Shown here: positions 29,181-37,640 of the stretch, piece after piece
How the letters are laid out: every line of letters begins with the position of its first letter
Position numbering within the stretch: the first letter of the stretch is position 1
Source of the DNA: Hydrogenophaga taeniospiralis CCUG 15921
GTDB lineage: Bacteria; Pseudomonadota; Gammaproteobacteria; Burkholderiales; Burkholderiaceae_C
Assembly (NCBI RefSeq): GCF_001592305.1
Contig: NZ_BCWR01000010.1
Span: 62,001-126,000 of the forward strand
Length of the DNA stretch: 64,000 nt
Direction: 5' to 3'
Program-made: the position numbers and the translations under genes
Notes under the pieces: generated by a model
Told to the model about the DNA's origin: nothing
What the model saw: only the letters and a program-made list of their open reading frames with translations
Database searches by the model: none

Positions 29181-31150
29181 ATCAGAGGTAACCACAGCGT
29201 GAATTCTGCGCCCTGCAGCTCGGCACTGCGCTCGACTTCGATGCGTCCGTGGTGTGCCTCGACGATGGAGCGGCAGATCGCCAGACCCATGCCCATGCCA
29301 CCAGGTTTGTGGCTGGCGAAGGCGTCGAAGATCGTGCCCAGCTGCTCCGGGGGCACGCCCGGGCCGCTGTCGGCCACGCGCACGCCCACCTGGCCATCGC
29401 CGCTCACCAGGTCCACCCGCACGCGCGCCGGCGTGCGCCCGCTGCGCGGCGCCCACTCGCCGGCGTTGAGCACCAGGTTGTGCAGCGCGTTTTCGAGCAG
29501 CAGTGCGTCGGCCGGCACGGTGGGGCCGTCGCCGGGTGGCAGCTGCAGATCGAGTGTCACGCCGTCGGGCAGCGGCGCGCCCGCGGCCACGCGCGCCACG
29601 AAGGGCCGCAACGCGAGCGGCTGGCGGGTCATGTCCTGGCGGCGCGCGAAGGCGTTGATGCGCTGGATCACGCGGCCGGCCTTTTCGGCCATGCGCTCCA
29701 TGCGCTCGACCACCGGCACGATTTCGTCGAAGGTGATGCGCTGCTCGCGCACACGGTTGAGCAGGCCTGTGGCAAAGCTGCTGAGCGCGCCGAGCGGCTG
29801 GTTGAGCTCGTGCGCCAGGGTGGACGCCACCTCACCCATGGCCACCAGCCGGCCCGAGGCTTCGAGCAGCTCCTGCTGGCGCGCGGCCAGGCGCTCGACA
29901 CGGCGGCGCTCGGTGATGTCCAGCGCCGAGCCGACCCAGCCCACCACCTCGCCGCTGGCCAGCGCCAGCGGGGCGCTGTGCACCAGCACGTCGAGCCGGT
30001 GGCCGTCGCGGTGTTGCAGCTGCAGCTCGGTGCCGGCCTGTGCCGCGACGTCGCCCGCCTGGCTGCGTATCTGCCCGAACTCCTCGCCCTGGTCGGCGGG
30101 CCAGTAGGGCGGTGCGCCGTTGTGCGCGATGAGTTCCTGCGGGGTCCAGCCCACCAGGCGGCCGAAGGCGGGGTTGGCGTAGATCAGGTGGCCAGCCTGA
30201 TCCCAGGCGCGCAGGCCCAGCGCCACCGAGCGTTCCATGGCGGTGCGCAACGCGAGCTGGGTCTGCAGCCGCGTCTCGGCGCGCTGGCGGCGCAGAATGT
30301 CGCGCCACAGCGCCACCAGCGTCAGCAGCATGCCGGCCAGGCAGACCAGGGCCACCAGGAAGAAGGCGCGCGGCGCCAGCGGCGCCTGGTTGCCCAGCGC
30401 CTCGACCCACAGCCCCAGCTGTGCACCGGGCAGGTTGATGGGGGCGAGAAAGCGCGCGCCGCCCCCGACCGGCGCCTGCGGGGTGGTTTCGTCGTCCAGC
30501 ACCAGCCGGTGGTCCTGCAGGAACCAGGCCGGGATGAACGCGCTCAACAAGACGTCGACCGACACCATCGCCACCGTGGCGCCCACGAAGCGGCCCTGCT
30601 CGAACAGCGGCACGGCCAGCCAGAGCTGTCGGCCCGGACTGCCGTCTGCCGGTGCCAGAGGCCCGGCGTAGGCCGGGCGTTGCAGGCCGCGCGTGGTGTC
30701 GAGCATGGTGGCCAGGGCCGCGGCGTTGTGCGGCTGGCGCGCGGCCTCCTTCAGAAACGTGGGCCATTGGTCGCTGGCCTCAACCTGTTCGGCCGGCAGC
30801 CAGCCGTGGGCGGCCACCAGGCCCGCCTCGCGCCACCACGGGCCGGTGAGCGGGGCCGTGCCGACGGCGCCAACCCGCTGCCGGGCCTGCAGCGCCATCA
30901 CACCCAGATCGCCTTCGAGCCGGCGGAAGTGGAACAGCAGCGTCTGGTCCAGCCATTCGGCGTCGGCCGTGCGGCGGCGGTCTTCTTCGCGCGTTTCCTC
31001 GCTGCGCAGGAACAGCACCATCGCCACCGTCGACGCGGCCACCAGCAGCAGCAGGGCGCCCAGCCAGGTCACAGCACGGCGTGTGAGGGCCGAGGCCTGA
31101 CGCGTGTCCAGGTCCAGCGTTTGAAAATCGAGCGTCGGTTCGGTGGCCAT
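29177..31150 (-). CDS. dctS: DctS-like membrane sensor histidine kinase
   Basis: 657 residues from the ATG at 31150 (MATEPTLDF); frames further upstream overlap the divergent gene. First membrane helix about 20-45 (AVTWLGALLLLVAASTVAMVLF), then a periplasmic CHASE-like sensor of about 260 residues, a second helix (FFLVALVCLAGMLLTLVALW), a PAS domain (NPAFGRLVGWTPQELIAHNG), HisKA with LAHELNQPLGALSSF and HATPase with ALHNLVLNAGEWAPRSG and GMGMGLAICRSIVEAHHG. Pairs with the FixJ-type regulator. It is divergent from an orphan TRAP binding protein only 31 bp away, which may take part in sensing. Confidence 0.87.
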   Translation of the reverse strand: MATEPTLDFQTLDLDTRQASALTRRAVTWLGALLLLVAASTVAMVLFLRSEETREEDRRRTADAEWLDQTLLFHFRRLEGDLGVMALQARQRVGAVGTAPLTGPWWREAGLVAAHGWLPAEQVEASDQWPTFLKEAARQPHNAAALATMLDTTRGLQRPAYAGPLAPADGSPGRQLWLAVPLFEQGRFVGATVAMVSVDVLLSAFIPAWFLQDHRLVLDDETTPQAPVGGGARFLAPINLPGAQLGLWVEALGNQAPLAPRAFFLVALVCLAGMLLTLVALWRDILRRQRAETRLQTQLALRTAMERSVALGLRAWDQAGHLIYANPAFGRLVGWTPQELIAHNGAPPYWPADQGEEFGQIRSQAGDVAAQAGTELQLQHRDGHRLDVLVHSAPLALASGEVVGWVGSALDITERRRVERLAARQQELLEASGRLVAMGEVASTLAHELNQPLGALSSFATGLLNRVREQRITFDEIVPVVERMERMAEKAGRVIQRINAFARRQDMTRQPLALRPFVARVAAGAPLPDGVTLDLQLPPGDGPTVPADALLLENALHNLVLNAGEWAPRSGRTPARVRVDLVSGDGQVGVRVADSGPGVPPEQLGTIFDAFASHKPGGMGMGLAICRSIVEAHHGRIEVERSAELQGAEFTLWLPLI

Positions 31151-31181
31151 GGCGGTGGGGTTGCCCGCTAGCATAGCGAGC

Positions 31182-32216
31182 ATGGTTGACCTCCGGATCA
31201 CCGCCCCATCCCGTGCGCCGCGTTTGCTGCGCCGCACTTTGCTGGGTGCTGGGTGCGCGGTGGCCGGTGGCGTGGCCCTGGCGGTCCGGCCGGTGGTGCT
31301 GCTGCGTTTCTCGCACGTGGTGGCACCGGACACGCCCAAGGGCCAGATGGCGCTGCGTTTCCAGGCGCTGGTGCACGAACGCGCAGAGGGACGCATCCGC
31401 GTGGAGGTGTTCCCCGACTCGCAGCTCTGGGGCGATGACGACGAGATGGAGGCGCTGCGCCTGGGCGCGGTCGAGATGCTGGCGCCTTCGCTCTCCAAGT
31501 TCGGCAACGCGGGCGTGCCCGAGTTCGAGGTGTTCGATCTGCCCTACCTGTTTGCCGATCTGGCGCAGGTGCGGCGCGTGACGCAGGGCGCGGTGGGGCG
31601 CGGGTTGCTGCAGCGTCTGGGCCGCCAGCAGATGCTGGGCCTGGGTTTTCTGGACAACGGCTTCAAGCAGATGAGCGCCACCCGGCCGTTGCGCACGCCG
31701 GCCGATTTCAAAGGCCTGCGGGTGCGGGTGCAGGCCTCGCGCGTGCTGGCCGCGCAGATGCGCGCGCTCGGTGCACGCCCGGTGGTGCTGCCGTTTGGCG
31801 AGACGCAGCGCGCGCTGGCCAGTGGCGTGGTGGACGCGGCGGAAAACCCGCTCTCCAACTACCTGACCCAGGGCCTGGCGCCGTGGCAGCCGCAGGTGAC
31901 GCTGACGCAGCACGGCTACCTGGGCTATGCGGTGGTGAGCAACCCGCGCTTCTGGGCCAGCCTCGCGCCGGCCGACCGCACGCTGCTGGGCGCCGCGCTG
32001 GCCGGCGCGCTGGCGCATGGCAACCGGCTCGCCGCCGCGCTGGACCAGCAGGCCCTGGCCACGTTGCGGCGCACGCCGGGGGTGATGCTGCATCAGCTCG
32101 GCGCTGCCGAGCGCGCGGTGCTGCGCCGCGCGGTGCAGCCGGCCTGGGACGGCCTGCGGCGCAGCCTGGGGCCGGGGCTGCTGAACGATGTGCAGAACGC
32201 GCTGATCACCGGCTGA
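31182..32216 (+). CDS. Orphan TRAP (DctP-type) solute-binding protein
   Basis: 344 residues from ATG 31182. The N-terminus (RAPRLLRRTLLGAGCAVAGGVALAV, Arg-rich then hydrophobic) is a Tat- or Sec-type signal. The mature part starts LRFSHVVAPDTPKGQMALRFQ and has RIRVEVFPDSQLWGDDDEMEAL, FKGLRVRVQASRVLAAQM with the ligand Arg, and VVDAAENPLSNY, all DctP hallmarks. No DctQ or DctM gene is near. It lies between dctS (31 bp, divergent) and dctA, so it may be a sensor accessory rather than a transporter part (inference; Bacillus DctB works this way). Confidence 0.85.
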   Translation: MVDLRITAPSRAPRLLRRTLLGAGCAVAGGVALAVRPVVLLRFSHVVAPDTPKGQMALRFQALVHERAEGRIRVEVFPDSQLWGDDDEMEALRLGAVEMLAPSLSKFGNAGVPEFEVFDLPYLFADLAQVRRVTQGAVGRGLLQRLGRQQMLGLGFLDNGFKQMSATRPLRTPADFKGLRVRVQASRVLAAQMRALGARPVVLPFGETQRALASGVVDAAENPLSNYLTQGLAPWQPQVTLTQHGYLGYAVVSNPRFWASLAPADRTLLGAALAGALAHGNRLAAALDQQALATLRRTPGVMLHQLGAAERAVLRRAVQPAWDGLRRSLGPGLLNDVQNALITG

Positions 32217-32238
32217 GCGGCCACCCCAAAGTCGCGTA

Positions 32239-32250
32239 CGTAGTACTACG
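32239..32250. promoter_or_regulatory. Palindrome upstream of dctA
   Basis: CGTAGTACTACG is a perfect 12-bp palindrome, 128 bp before the dctA ATG and just past the binding-protein stop. Size and symmetry suit a dimer of a LuxR-type response regulator such as the adjacent DctR. No other copy was noticed in this window. Confidence 0.45.
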
Positions 32251-32378
32251 ACTGTTGAACGCCACAGTTGGCGCGCCCCGCCGTGGTGCGTATCGTCCCG
32301 CCTGTCCCGAACACGGGATGCCGGCCGGCGCCGCCACACGGTGCCGCACCCCCGACAAGCTCTCCTGGAGACAAACCC

Positions 32379-33725
32379 ATGACACCGAGCACCGCGCGCA
32401 AGCCGCTTTACAAATCCCTGTACGTCCAGGTCCTGTTCGCCGTCACCGTTGGCGTGCTGCTGGGCCACTTCTACCCCGCGCTCGGGGAGCAGATGAAGCC
32501 GCTGGGCGACGCCTTCATCAAGCTGATCAAGATGATCATCGCGCCCATCATCTTCTGCACCGTGGTGGTGGGCATCGCCGGCATGGAAGACATGAAGAAG
32601 GTCGGCAAGACCGGCGGCCTGGCCCTGCTGTACTTCGAAGTCGTGTCCACGGTGGCGCTGCTCATCGGCCTGCTGGTGGTCAACCTGATCCAGCCCGGCT
32701 CGGGCATGCACGTGGACGCCGCTTCGCTCGACACCAAGGCCATCGCGGCCTATACCGAGCCCGGCAAGATGAAGGGCACGGTCGATTTCCTGATGGGCGT
32801 GATCCCCAGTTCGGTGGTGGACGCATTCGCCAAGGGCGACATCCTGCAGGTGCTGTTGTTCTCGGTGCTGTTCGGCTTCGCGCTGCACAAGTTCGGCGGT
32901 CGCGGCACCATGGTGTTCGACTTCATCGAGAAGAGCTCGCACGTGCTGTTCGACATCGTCGGCATCATCATGAAGGTGGCCCCCATCGGTGCCTTCGGCG
33001 CCATGGCCTTCACCATCGGCAAGTACGGCATCGACTCGCTGTTCTCGCTCGGCAAGCTCATGGGCACCTTCTACCTGACCTGCCTGCTGTTCGTGTTCGT
33101 GGTGCTGGGGATCATCAGCCGCCTGCACGGCTTCAGCATCGTGAAGTTCATCCGCTACATCAAGGAAGAGCTGCTGATCGTGCTGGGCACCTCGTCGAGC
33201 GAATCGGTGCTGCCGCGCATGATGGAGAAGATGGAAAACCTGGGTGCCAAGAAGTCGGTGGTCGGCCTGGTGATCCCCACGGGTTATTCATTCAACCTCG
33301 ACGGCACCTCGATCTACCTGACCATGGCTGCGGTGTTCATCGCCCAGGCGACCGACACGCCCATGACATTGACGCAGCAGCTGACCCTGCTGGCCGTGTT
33401 GCTGCTCACCTCCAAGGGCGCGGCCGGCATCACGGGCAGCGGCTTCATCGTGCTGGCGGCCACGCTGTCGGCCGTGGGCGGTGTGCCGGTGGCCGGCCTG
33501 GCGCTGATCCTGGGCATCGACCGTTTCATGAGCGAAGCCCGCGCGCTGACCAATTTGGTGGGCAACGGCGTGGCCACGCTGGTGGTGGCGAAATGGACGG
33601 GGGACCTCGACATGCAGCGCCTGCAGCAGGGGCTGGACAAACCCACCACGCAGGAGGCGCAGGAGCCGGAAGAAATCCTGGACCAGCAGGTGGCGCACAT
33701 GGCGGTGGGCGACGCCAGGCCCTGA
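32379..33725 (+). CDS. dctA: C4-dicarboxylate/proton symporter DctA (DAACS family)
   Basis: 448 residues, slightly longer than E. coli DctA (428) owing to an acidic C-terminal tail ([12 protein letters not shown]). Family motifs: [21 protein letters not shown], the serine-rich re-entrant loop [39 protein letters not shown] and [18 protein letters not shown] 32379 follows CTCCTGGAGAC. Imports succinate, fumarate and malate across the inner membrane. Probably controlled by the adjacent DctSR pair. Confidence 0.93.
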   Translation: MTPSTARKPLYKSLYVQVLFAVTVGVLLGHFYPALGEQMKPLGDAFIKLIKMIIAPIIFCTVVVGIAGMEDMKKVGKTGGLALLYFEVVSTVALLIGLLVVNLIQPGSGMHVDAASLDTKAIAAYTEPGKMKGTVDFLMGVIPSSVVDAFAKGDILQVLLFSVLFGFALHKFGGRGTMVFDFIEKSSHVLFDIVGIIMKVAPIGAFGAMAFTIGKYGIDSLFSLGKLMGTFYLTCLLFVFVVLGIISRLHGFSIVKFIRYIKEELLIVLGTSSSESVLPRMMEKMENLGAKKSVVGLVIPTGYSFNLDGTSIYLTMAAVFIAQATDTPMTLTQQLTLLAVLLLTSKGAAGITGSGFIVLAATLSAVGGVPVAGLALILGIDRFMSEARALTNLVGNGVATLVVAKWTGDLDMQRLQQGLDKPTTQEAQEPEEILDQQVAHMAVGDARP

Positions 33726-33743
33726 GCAAGGTCTTGCGACCAC

Positions 33744-33772
33744 AAAAAAAGCCGCTCATCGAGCGGCTTTTT
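33744..33772. terminator. Bidirectional terminator between dctA and the convergent TRAP binding-protein gene
   Basis: GCCGCTC and GAGCGGC form a 7-bp GC stem with loop ATC, flanked by seven A on the left and five T on the right. The A/T extension lets it work on both strands, fitting the convergent genes. Confidence 0.9.
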
Positions 33773-33794
33773 GCATGGGGGGTTTCGTCCGGGA

Positions 33795-34877
33795 TCAGAG
33801 CTTGACGCCACCGATGTAGCCGTCGTAGCGCCACTCGGAGAACTTGCTCCAGAGCACCTGGTCGCGCTGGAAGGCGCGCATGTCCTGGTGGATCTTCTTG
33901 AACTCGGGCGACTTGGCCTCGTGGGCTGCGAACACCTCCATGGAGGCCTTGTAGCCCGCGTCCATGAGCTCCTTGCTGAAGGGTTTGAGCTTGGTGCCGC
34001 TGGCCACCAGGCGCTTGAGCGCTGCCGGGTTCTGGGCATCGTACTTGGCCGTCATGTCGCGCGCGGCCACGGCGCCCGCAGCGCGGATGATGGCCTTGTT
34101 CTCAGCCGACAGCGCCTCGAACGCCTTCTTGTTGATGAAGAATTCCAGCTCGGCACCACCTTCCCACCAGCCGGGGTAGTAGTAGAACGGGGCCACTTTC
34201 TGGAAGCCCAGGCGCTCGTCGTCGAAGGGGCCGACGAACTCGGTGGCGTCCAGCGTGCCCTTTTCCAGCGCCTGGTACACCTCGCCGGCCGGCATGTTCT
34301 GGGCCACCACGCCCAGCTTGGCCATGGCCTCGCCGAACAGACCGCCGCCCATGCGCATCTTCAGGCCCTTGAGGTCGGCGGCGGTCTTGATTTCCTTGCG
34401 GTACCAGCCACCCATCTGCGTGCCGGTGTTGCCGGCGCTCATGGAGGTGATGTTGAACTGCGCGAAGAACGCGTCCATGTACTTCCGGCCGTTGCCGTGC
34501 TCCATCCAGGCGTCCATGTGGCGGGCCGTCAGACCGAAGGGCACGGCGCAGCCAAACGCAAAGATCGGGTCCTTGCCTGTGAAGTAGTAGGAAGCGGTCT
34601 GCGCCATCTCCAGCGTGTTCTGCTGCAGGGCGTCCACCACGCCGAAGGCCGGCACCAGGTCACCCGCCGCGTGCACGGACACCTCGAACTTGCCGCCCGA
34701 GAGCGCCTTGACGGTGTCCGAGAACTTCTCGGCCGACCCGTAGATGGTGGGCAGCGACTTGGGGAAGCTTGACGCCATGCGCCAGCGCACGGCTGCCTGG
34801 GCATGCACGGCCGGGGCAATGCCGGCGGACAACACGCCAACGATGCCAGCGTGCTTGATGAGGGAACGACGATCCAT
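33795..34877 (-). CDS. TRAP substrate-binding protein, Tat-exported (TakP/DctP family), no permease nearby
   Basis: 360 residues from ATG 34877 (MDRRSLIKHAG); an upstream in-frame codon adds an implausible leader. The twin Arg (DRRSLIKH) and hydrophobic stretch ending PAVHAQA suggest a Tat signal. Mature start VRWRMASSFPKSLPTIYG, then TQMGGWYRKEIKTAADLKGLKMRMGG and ATEFVGPFDDERLGFQKVAPFYYYPGWWEGGAELEFFIN. This resembles the alpha-keto-acid-binding TakP subgroup (Trp, Arg, Glu contacts). No DctQM genes are in the window, so partner permeases must be elsewhere. Confidence 0.88.
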   Translation of the reverse strand: MDRRSLIKHAGIVGVLSAGIAPAVHAQAAVRWRMASSFPKSLPTIYGSAEKFSDTVKALSGGKFEVSVHAAGDLVPAFGVVDALQQNTLEMAQTASYYFTGKDPIFAFGCAVPFGLTARHMDAWMEHGNGRKYMDAFFAQFNITSMSAGNTGTQMGGWYRKEIKTAADLKGLKMRMGGGLFGEAMAKLGVVAQNMPAGEVYQALEKGTLDATEFVGPFDDERLGFQKVAPFYYYPGWWEGGAELEFFINKKAFEALSAENKAIIRAAGAVAARDMTAKYDAQNPAALKRLVASGTKLKPFSKELMDAGYKASMEVFAAHEAKSPEFKKIHQDMRAFQRDQVLWSKFSEWRYDGYIGGVKL

Positions 34878-34970
34878 GGGGTTCTCCGGAGGATGAAAGA
34901 TGCCGGTGCCCCGGTGCGGCTGGCGCACCGGTCGCCCGGCGGTGGCGAAACCCTCGAACCTTACCAGATA

Positions 34971-34986
34971 CTAGGGTTAACCCTAG
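34971..34986. promoter_or_regulatory. 16-bp perfect palindrome upstream of the TakP-like gene
   Basis: CTAGGGTTAACCCTAG, about 95 bp before the binding-protein ATG at 34877 and just after the thiDE stop. Likely operator of an unlinked regulator; no transcription factor gene is adjacent. Confidence 0.5.
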
Positions 34987-35000
34987 GTTTTCGCGGTTTG

Positions 35001-36575
35001 TCAGGCGGACAGCGAGGCGTGGGGCAGGTCAGGCGGCGGGTGCTGGCCGTGGTGGGTCTGACCGGCCCGCCAGGCCGCCAGCCAGGCCGGGAGGGTGGCG
35101 GACGGGTCGTCACCGAGCCCGCGCACCACGCAGCCCCCGGCGGCCCCCGCCTCGGCCACGGCCTGCAGTTGGGCCGGTTCGAGGATGCCGCCGATGGCCA
35201 CCACCGGCGCGGGCGCCATGTGGGCCCACCAGGCCAGGTTGTCCAGACCTTGCGGATGCCAGGGCATGTCCTTGGTGGTGGTGGGCCACACGGGCCCGCA
35301 GGCCACGTAGTCGGGCAGCAGGGTGTGGGTGCGGCACAGCTCCCACAGGCTGTGCGAACTCAGGCCCAGCGCCACGCCATCGGTACGGGCTTGGGCCAGT
35401 TGAGCGTGTTCGGCGGGCGAGAGCGAGAGCAGGTCTTCCTGGCCCAGGTGCAGGGCGCGGGCACCGTTGGCCAGCGCGTGCTGCCAGTGATCGTTGATGT
35501 AGAGCGTGGCGCCTGCGGCGTCGGCGGCCGATTGGGCCGATCGGATCTCCGCGGCCAGTTGCTCGCGCCAGGCGGGATCCTTCGGCGGTGTGATGGATGG
35601 GCGCTTGATGCGCAGCTGCACCGTGCGTGCGCCCGCGTCCACGCACTGGCGCACGCGCTGTGCGCTGTCGACGATGGCGTAGACCCCCGGGGCCTGTCCG
35701 CGCGGGCGGGTGGTCCAGCCGGCCGATGCTTCGCTGCCGATCGACAGCCGTGGCAGCAAGGAGGGGTCGACACCGAAACCCTCGCGAGCGATGACGGGGC
35801 CTACGCCCCGGCCGACGGCCCGTGCGTGGCGCAGCGCGTGGGTGGCCGCCATCTTGGCCAGCACGGCCGCGTCGGCCAGCACCCAGCCCAGGGCCAGGGC
35901 GGCCGCCATGGCCGAGGCAAAGGTGCAGCCCGTGCCGTGGTTGTGGGGCGTGTTCTCTCGCGGCAGGCTGAGCCAGCCCTGGGCGTGCGGCGTGTCCAGC
36001 CAGTCCATGGAAAGGCTGTCATGGCGGCTGATGGCGGCCGCGTCCCCACCGGTGATCACCACCGCTTCACAGCCCAGCGCGCGCAAGGCAAGCGACTGCG
36101 CGGGAATGTCCCCGGAAAAACCGTCGCCCAGCAGGGCCACCGCCTCGGCCTGGTTGGGGGTGATGACCGTGGCACGCGGCAGCAGCAGGTCTCGGTAGGC
36201 GGCGCGCAGTTCGGCGTCGGCCAGGGCAGCGCCGGTGCTGGCGCGCAGCACCGGGTCCACCACCAGCGCCAGCGGGCCGTCTTCCCGCAACCGGTCCACG
36301 AAGCGGGCGAGCACGCGCACGTTGTCGGCGCTGCCCAGCAGGCCGGTCTTGATCACGCGCGGCGGCAGGTCGGCCGCGAGTGTGGCGAGCTGGGCCTGAA
36401 GCACCGCAGGCGACGTGGCTTCGATGTGGCTGACTTCGGTGGTGCTCTGCGCCGTGATGGCGGCGACCACAGTGCAGCAGTGCACGCCAAAGGCATCGGC
36501 CGCACGCTGATCGGCCGCCAGGCCGGCGCCGCCGCCGCTGTCGGTGCCGGCGATGCTCCAGATGATGGGGGTCAT
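35001..36575 (-). CDS. thiDE: Bifunctional HMP-P kinase / thiamine-phosphate synthase (ThiD-ThiE fusion)
   Basis: 524 residues. The ThiD part, about 1-290, shows SIAGTDSGGGAGLAADQ, PNQAEAVALLG and the ribokinase-like NHGTGCTFASAMAAALALG. The ThiE part, about 305-505, has GVYAIVD, VQLRIK, INDHWQHALANGARALHLGQEDL, ACGPVWPTTTK and VVAIGGI. The fusion phosphorylates hydroxymethylpyrimidine phosphate and then couples it to thiazole phosphate. The ThiE half starts after a Pro/Arg-rich linker. Last gene of the thi operon, 52 bp after thiG. Confidence 0.92.
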   Translation of the reverse strand: MTPIIWSIAGTDSGGGAGLAADQRAADAFGVHCCTVVAAITAQSTTEVSHIEATSPAVLQAQLATLAADLPPRVIKTGLLGSADNVRVLARFVDRLREDGPLALVVDPVLRASTGAALADAELRAAYRDLLLPRATVITPNQAEAVALLGDGFSGDIPAQSLALRALGCEAVVITGGDAAAISRHDSLSMDWLDTPHAQGWLSLPRENTPHNHGTGCTFASAMAAALALGWVLADAAVLAKMAATHALRHARAVGRGVGPVIAREGFGVDPSLLPRLSIGSEASAGWTTRPRGQAPGVYAIVDSAQRVRQCVDAGARTVQLRIKRPSITPPKDPAWREQLAAEIRSAQSAADAAGATLYINDHWQHALANGARALHLGQEDLLSLSPAEHAQLAQARTDGVALGLSSHSLWELCRTHTLLPDYVACGPVWPTTTKDMPWHPQGLDNLAWWAHMAPAPVVAIGGILEPAQLQAVAEAGAAGGCVVRGLGDDPSATLPAWLAAWRAGQTHHGQHPPPDLPHASLSA

Positions 36576-36627
36576 GACGGTTGTCCTAGGGCGCCGGAGC
36601 GCGACTTGCAGTGGCGCAGCGGGTGTT

Positions 36628-37431
36628 TCATTGGATCAAGAAAGGGTGACCGGATACTGGCGTGCTCGCCACCGCCATGTCCTGCGGCGCCATCACCCCG
36701 GCCTCGTACGCGGCGCGGCCGGCCTCGATGGCCAGGCCAAAGCCGCGCGCCATGCGCACCGGGTCGCGGGCCTGGGCCACGGCCGAATTCAGCAGCACGG
36801 CGTCAAAGCCCAGTTCCATCGCGGCGGCGGCGTGCGAGGGCGAGCCGATACCGGCGTCCACCACCAGCGGCACGCCGGGCAAGCGCGCGCGCAGGGTGCG
36901 CAGCGCGAACGGGTTGATGAGACCCTGGCCCGAGCCGATGGGCGCCCCCCAGGGCATCAGCAACTCGCAGCCCACGTCCAGCAGGCGCTGGCAGGTCACG
37001 AGATCGTCGGTGCAGTAGGGGAACACGGCGAAGCCGTCTTTGGTGAGTTGCTCGGCGGCTTCCACGGTGCCCCAGGGGTCGGGCTGCAGGGTGTGTTCGT
37101 CGCCCACCACTTCGAGCTTGATCCACGCGGTGCCGTACAGCTCGCGCGCCATGTGCGCCAGCGCGATGGCCTCGCGCGCGGTGCGGCAGCCGGCGGTGTT
37201 GGGCAGCAGCTGCGCGCCGCGCTCGCGCATGGCCGTGCGCACGATGTCGATGAAGCCGTTGTCGCCACCGGCGGCTAGCGTGCGCTTGAGGCCCACGGTG
37301 ACCACCTGCGTGCCGCTGGCGGCGATGCTGTCTGCCAGCACCTGCGGCGAGGGGTAGCCCGCCGTGCCAAGCAGGAATCGGCTGTGCAGGTTGACGCCGT
37401 AGGGTGCCCAGGTGGATGGTTGTTGGTCCAT
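36628..37431 (-). CDS. thiG: Thiazole synthase
   Basis: 267 residues from ATG 37431; a TTG five codons upstream is not preferred. Shows [20 protein letters not shown], the Schiff-base lysine region VTVGLKRT, the barrel strand [16 protein letters not shown] and [31 protein letters not shown]. Builds the thiazole phosphate ring from DXP, dehydroglycine (ThiO product) and ThiS thiocarboxylate. Four-base gap to thiS. Confidence 0.93.
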   Translation of the reverse strand: MDQQPSTWAPYGVNLHSRFLLGTAGYPSPQVLADSIAASGTQVVTVGLKRTLAAGGDNGFIDIVRTAMRERGAQLLPNTAGCRTAREAIALAHMARELYGTAWIKLEVVGDEHTLQPDPWGTVEAAEQLTKDGFAVFPYCTDDLVTCQRLLDVGCELLMPWGAPIGSGQGLINPFALRTLRARLPGVPLVVDAGIGSPSHAAAAMELGFDAVLLNSAVAQARDPVRMARGFGLAIEAGRAAYEAGVMAPQDMAVASTPVSGHPFLIQ

Positions 37432-37435
37432 GTGT

Positions 37436-37633
37436 TCAGCCTCCAACGATGGCTTGAAACGTCAGCACGGTGTCGCCCGGGTTCAGCAAGGTGGTTTCGC
37501 GCTGTGTGCGGGGAATGAACTTGCCGTTGACGGCGGTAGCCACCTTTTCGGCGATGACATGCTGCGCGCTCAGCAGCGCGGCCAGCGTCAGGCCGGGCGG
37601 GCAGGGCAGGGTGAGGTCGTTGAAGTGCAACAT
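37436..37633 (-). CDS. thiS: Sulfur carrier protein ThiS
   Basis: 65 residues from ATG 37633, a ubiquitin-like fold. It ends in the required Gly-Gly (TFQAIVGG), which becomes the thiocarboxylate. [26 protein letters not shown] matches the family. Upstream in-frame codons belong to the thiO end. Sits between thiO and thiG. Confidence 0.92.
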   Translation of the reverse strand: MLHFNDLTLPCPPGLTLAALLSAQHVIAEKVATAVNGKFIPRTQRETTLLNPGDTVLTFQAIVGG

Positions 37634-37640
37634 GGGTTGA

